In this document: piece by piece, positions 61,775-64,000 of the stretch
Layout: each line of letters opens with the position of its first letter
How positions within the stretch are numbered: the first letter of the stretch is position 1
Program-made: the position numbers and the translations under genes
Source of the DNA: Streptomyces griseus
GTDB taxonomy: Bacteria; Actinomycetota; Actinomycetes; Nanopelagicales; Nanopelagicaceae
Assembly (NCBI GenBank): GCA_945884695.1
Contig: CAMCYO010000001.1
Span: 1 to 64,000 of the forward strand
Reading direction: 5' to 3'
DNA: 64,000 nt
The notes under the pieces: generated by a model
Databases searched by the model: none
The model's input: the letters and a program-made list of their open reading frames with translations, nothing else
Told to the model about the DNA's origin: nothing

Positions 61775-63688
61775 ATGATTAACAAGATTAGTTCTCCGGG
61801 GGATCTAGCAAAGTACAGCCCAGAGGAATTAATTGCACTTTCGACTCAGATACGTGAATTTTTGATTGAGAAAGTCTCTAAAACCGGCGGGCACTTAGGT
61901 CCCAATTTGGGAGTTGTTGAATTAACAATTGCTCTGCACCGCATATTTAAATCTCCAAAAGATGTCATAGTTTTTGATACTGGACATCAAACCTATGTTC
62001 ATAAGATTTTGACGGGTCGGGCTGATGGCTTTGACCTGTTGCGCCAAAGAGGCGGTTTAGCTGGATATCCAAATCGCGCAGAGAGCGTTCATGATGTAGT
62101 TGAAAATTCGCACGCATCCACTGCGCTTTCATGGGCAGATGGAATTTCTCGTGGATTTTCACTTACCGACCAAGAGAATCGGTGCGTTGTTGTTGTGGTT
62201 GGGGATGGAGCGCTTACTGGCGGGATGTCTTGGGAGGCACTTAATAATATTTCTGCAGATAAGAGGAGAAACTTAATTATTGTCGTCAACGACAATGAGC
62301 GTTCCTATTCGCCAACTATTGGTGGTATAGCAACTTACCTGTCTACCCTTCGAGTGACAAAGGAATATGAATGGATTCTCAAATGGGGCAAGAAAACTCT
62401 TTTGAATATTCCGTATGTGGGTGGAATTGTTTATGACGTCGTACACGGAATTAAAAAAGGCGCAAAGGATTTCTTGGCTCCACAAGGAATGTTTGAAGAT
62501 CTGGGTCTTAAGTACATGGGGCCTATTGATGGCCACGACATTTCGGCAATGGAGATTGCTCTTAGGAAAGCAAAGAATTTCGGTGGTCCAGTTCTTGTTC
62601 ATGCGATAACGGAAAAAGGTCGTGGGTATCTACCTGCAATTGCCGATGAGGCTGAGAAGTTCCACGCCGTTGGAGTTGTAGATCCTGAAACAGGAATTCC
62701 ACTCAAGAGTTCAGGGCCTTCATGGACATCAGTATTTGCCAATGAACTACTTGAACTTGGTAAGAAAAGAAAAGATGTCGTGGCAATTACTGCAGCGATG
62801 CTCGGTCCAACGGGGTTAGACAAGTTTGCAAAGCAGTTTCCAGACCGAACAATCGATGTTGGAATTGCTGAACAGCATGCCGTAACGAGTGCGGCAGGAA
62901 TGGCCTTTGCTGGACTGCATCCGGTCGTCGCCCTGTACTCAACATTTCTCAATAGAGCATTTGACCAGATGCTTTTAGATGTCGGCCTCCATAACGCAGG
63001 TGTGACATTTGTTTTAGATCGCTCTGGAATTACAGGCGATGATGGGCCTTCACATCATGGAATATGGGATTTAGCACTCAGTGGAATTGTTCCCAAGATG
63101 CATGTAAACGCCCCTCGTGATGGTGCACGATTACGTGAAGCACTACAGGAGGCGGTGAAAATTGATTCGGCCCCTTCTTTAATTCGCTTTCCAAAAGGCG
63201 CAGTTCCTGCAGATATTCCAGCTCTTGAAAGGGTTGATGGCATTGATACCCTCTTTGTTGGAAAGGGTTCGGATATTTTGCTCGTCAGTGTTGGCGCAGT
63301 GGCCGAAGTTGCTATTGAGGTTGCTCAAACTCTCCAAGAGGTAGGAATTACTGTTATTGATTTGCGATGGGTAAAACCATTGCCTGCATATCTGCTCACT
63401 TTGGTAAAAGGGTTCCAAGCAGTTGTAGTTATTGAGGATGGAATTCGACATGCAGGTATTGCAAGCAGTATCTCTGAAATGTTGAGAGATGCAGGAATTT
63501 CAACACCGATTCATTCTGTTGGAGTGCCACTTGCCTTTATTGAGCATTCAAAGCGTTCGCAAATCTTGGAAGATATCGGCATGACGCCACCACAAATTTC
63601 TGCAACGGTAGAAAAATGGTTTCACAACCTTATGGCAATGAAGCAACGCCCCGAGGATGGAAACGCTCTCCGCTCGCATCTTCGCTAA
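61775..63688 (+). CDS. dxs: 1-deoxy-D-xylulose-5-phosphate synthase
   Basis: This is a 637-residue DXS with TPP motif GDGALTGGMSWEALNN near residue 144, DRSGITGDDGPSHHG near 414 and the C-terminal transketolase domain. It starts the MEP isoprenoid pathway from pyruvate and glyceraldehyde 3-phosphate. Its 3' end overlaps the convergent FadB-like gene by 59 nt. Confidence 0.95.
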   Translation: MINKISSPGDLAKYSPEELIALSTQIREFLIEKVSKTGGHLGPNLGVVELTIALHRIFKSPKDVIVFDTGHQTYVHKILTGRADGFDLLRQRGGLAGYPNRAESVHDVVENSHASTALSWADGISRGFSLTDQENRCVVVVVGDGALTGGMSWEALNNISADKRRNLIIVVNDNERSYSPTIGGIATYLSTLRVTKEYEWILKWGKKTLLNIPYVGGIVYDVVHGIKKGAKDFLAPQGMFEDLGLKYMGPIDGHDISAMEIALRKAKNFGGPVLVHAITEKGRGYLPAIADEAEKFHAVGVVDPETGIPLKSSGPSWTSVFANELLELGKKRKDVVAITAAMLGPTGLDKFAKQFPDRTIDVGIAEQHAVTSAAGMAFAGLHPVVALYSTFLNRAFDQMLLDVGLHNAGVTFVLDRSGITGDDGPSHHGIWDLALSGIVPKMHVNAPRDGARLREALQEAVKIDSAPSLIRFPKGAVPADIPALERVDGIDTLFVGKGSDILLVSVGAVAEVAIEVAQTLQEVGITVIDLRWVKPLPAYLLTLVKGFQAVVVIEDGIRHAGIASSISEMLRDAGISTPIHSVGVPLAFIEHSKRSQILEDIGMTPPQISATVEKWFHNLMAMKQRPEDGNALRSHLR

Positions 63689-64000
63689 TTCCCTCTCGAT
63701 CCAGATACGGCAAAATTCCACCGAGCAACATTGGCCAGCCAGCACCTAAAAGCATGCAGGTATCAATTTCACTAGCGGTGGAAACAACTTTTTCATCTAA
63801 CATCATTCGTGCTTCTTCTGCGAGAGCTTTTAATGCACGCAGTCGAACCTGTTCTGATGTGGAAGGCGTATTCCCCTTTTCAATGAGTGCAACTGCTTGG
63901 GAATTAGGCGTCAATTTTCCATCTTCGCCCTTAATGTAGAAAGCTCGTATATCGTTTTCTACAAAACGTTTCATGGTGGGAGAAACACGGTATCGAGGAC
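63630..64000 (-). CDS. Multifunctional enoyl-CoA hydratase/3-hydroxyacyl-CoA dehydrogenase, C-terminal part (5' partial)
   Basis: The frame continues to the window edge, so only the last 123 residues are seen. They match the second C-terminal hydroxyacyl-CoA dehydrogenase domain of FadB/FadJ-like proteins: ASEIDTCMLLGAGWPMLLGGILPYLD. It is part of fatty-acid beta-oxidation. It shares 59 nt antisense with the 3' end of dxs. Confidence 0.8.
   Translation of the reverse strand, partial: PRYRVSPTMKRFVENDIRAFYIKGEDGKLTPNSQAVALIEKGNTPSTSEQVRLRALKALAEEARMMLDEKVVSTASEIDTCMLLGAGWPMLLGGILPYLDREGISEDASGERFHPRGVASLP

Noticed and set aside
1-64000. CRISPR arrays, tRNA or rRNA genes, insertion sequences
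   Set aside because: No spaced direct repeats, cloverleaf-like intergenic sequence, rRNA stretches or transposase proteins were seen on either strand.

Overview
The window looks like a streamlined, AT-rich freshwater actinobacterium of the acI type (Nanopelagicales, 'Candidatus Planktophila/Nanopelagicus'). The evidence is actinobacteria-specific small proteins (DUF4193, DUF3093, DUF3159), a ClgR-type regulator, an actinobacterial SOS box before recA, and the core order thyX-dapA-rnj-ftsK-rimO-pgsA-cinA-clgR-recA-recX-miaB-miaA-dapF-hflX. Genes are packed tightly, with many TAATG and ATGA overlaps. The lineage call is inferred from gene content and recalled synteny, not from a search.

Positions 1-36508 form a dense catabolic region. 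The left part (1-12511) holds a 2-oxoacid dehydrogenase E1 pair with a free-standing lipoyl protein, three enolase-superfamily (mandelate racemase-like) proteins, an amine-dehydrogenase/DapB-like protein, two SDRs, a phosphotriesterase-like hydrolase, a first ceramidase-like (PF04734-type) protein, a malyl-CoA/citramalyl-CoA lyase-like protein, a creatininase-like amidohydrolase and a RidA-family deaminase. The middle part (12532-28421) holds a complete Dpp-type ABC importer, two paralogous MFS transporters, four more ceramidase-like proteins and two DoeB-like M14 deacylases. The right part (28408-36508) holds a DapA-like aldolase, an IclR regulator, a second complete Dpp-type importer and a third SDR.

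A palindrome with consensus GTTCGG-N5-CCGAAC appears before both ABC transporters, before the three-gene ceramidase-like operon, and between the DapA-like gene and iclR. In front of both transporters it sits exactly 7 nt upstream of a consensus TTGACA -35 box. This suggests one IclR-controlled regulon that imports a solute through Dpp-type transporters and opens amide or N-acyl bonds in the cytoplasm. The products would then pass through dehydration, oxidation, deamination and aldol steps. The substrate is unknown; the enzyme mix (amidases, deacylases, amine dehydrogenase-like, RidA, creatininase-like) suggests a nitrogen-containing, N-acylated or amide-linked compound.

Positions 36514-64000 are mostly core: branched-chain amino-acid exporter azlCD, thyX, lysine biosynthesis (dapA, dapF), RNase J, FtsK, RodZ-like protein, RimO, PgsA, PncC/CinA, ClgR, a TetR regulator, RecA/RecX, MiaB/MiaA, HflX, Dut, two TrkA proteins, a TRAM-domain RNA methyltransferase, aconitase and Dxs. 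The end of a FadB-type protein runs off the right edge. No tRNA, rRNA, CRISPR array, insertion sequence or integrase was seen. No gene-free stretch exceeds 300 bases; the longest is about 230 bases, between the first dppA and the first MFS gene.
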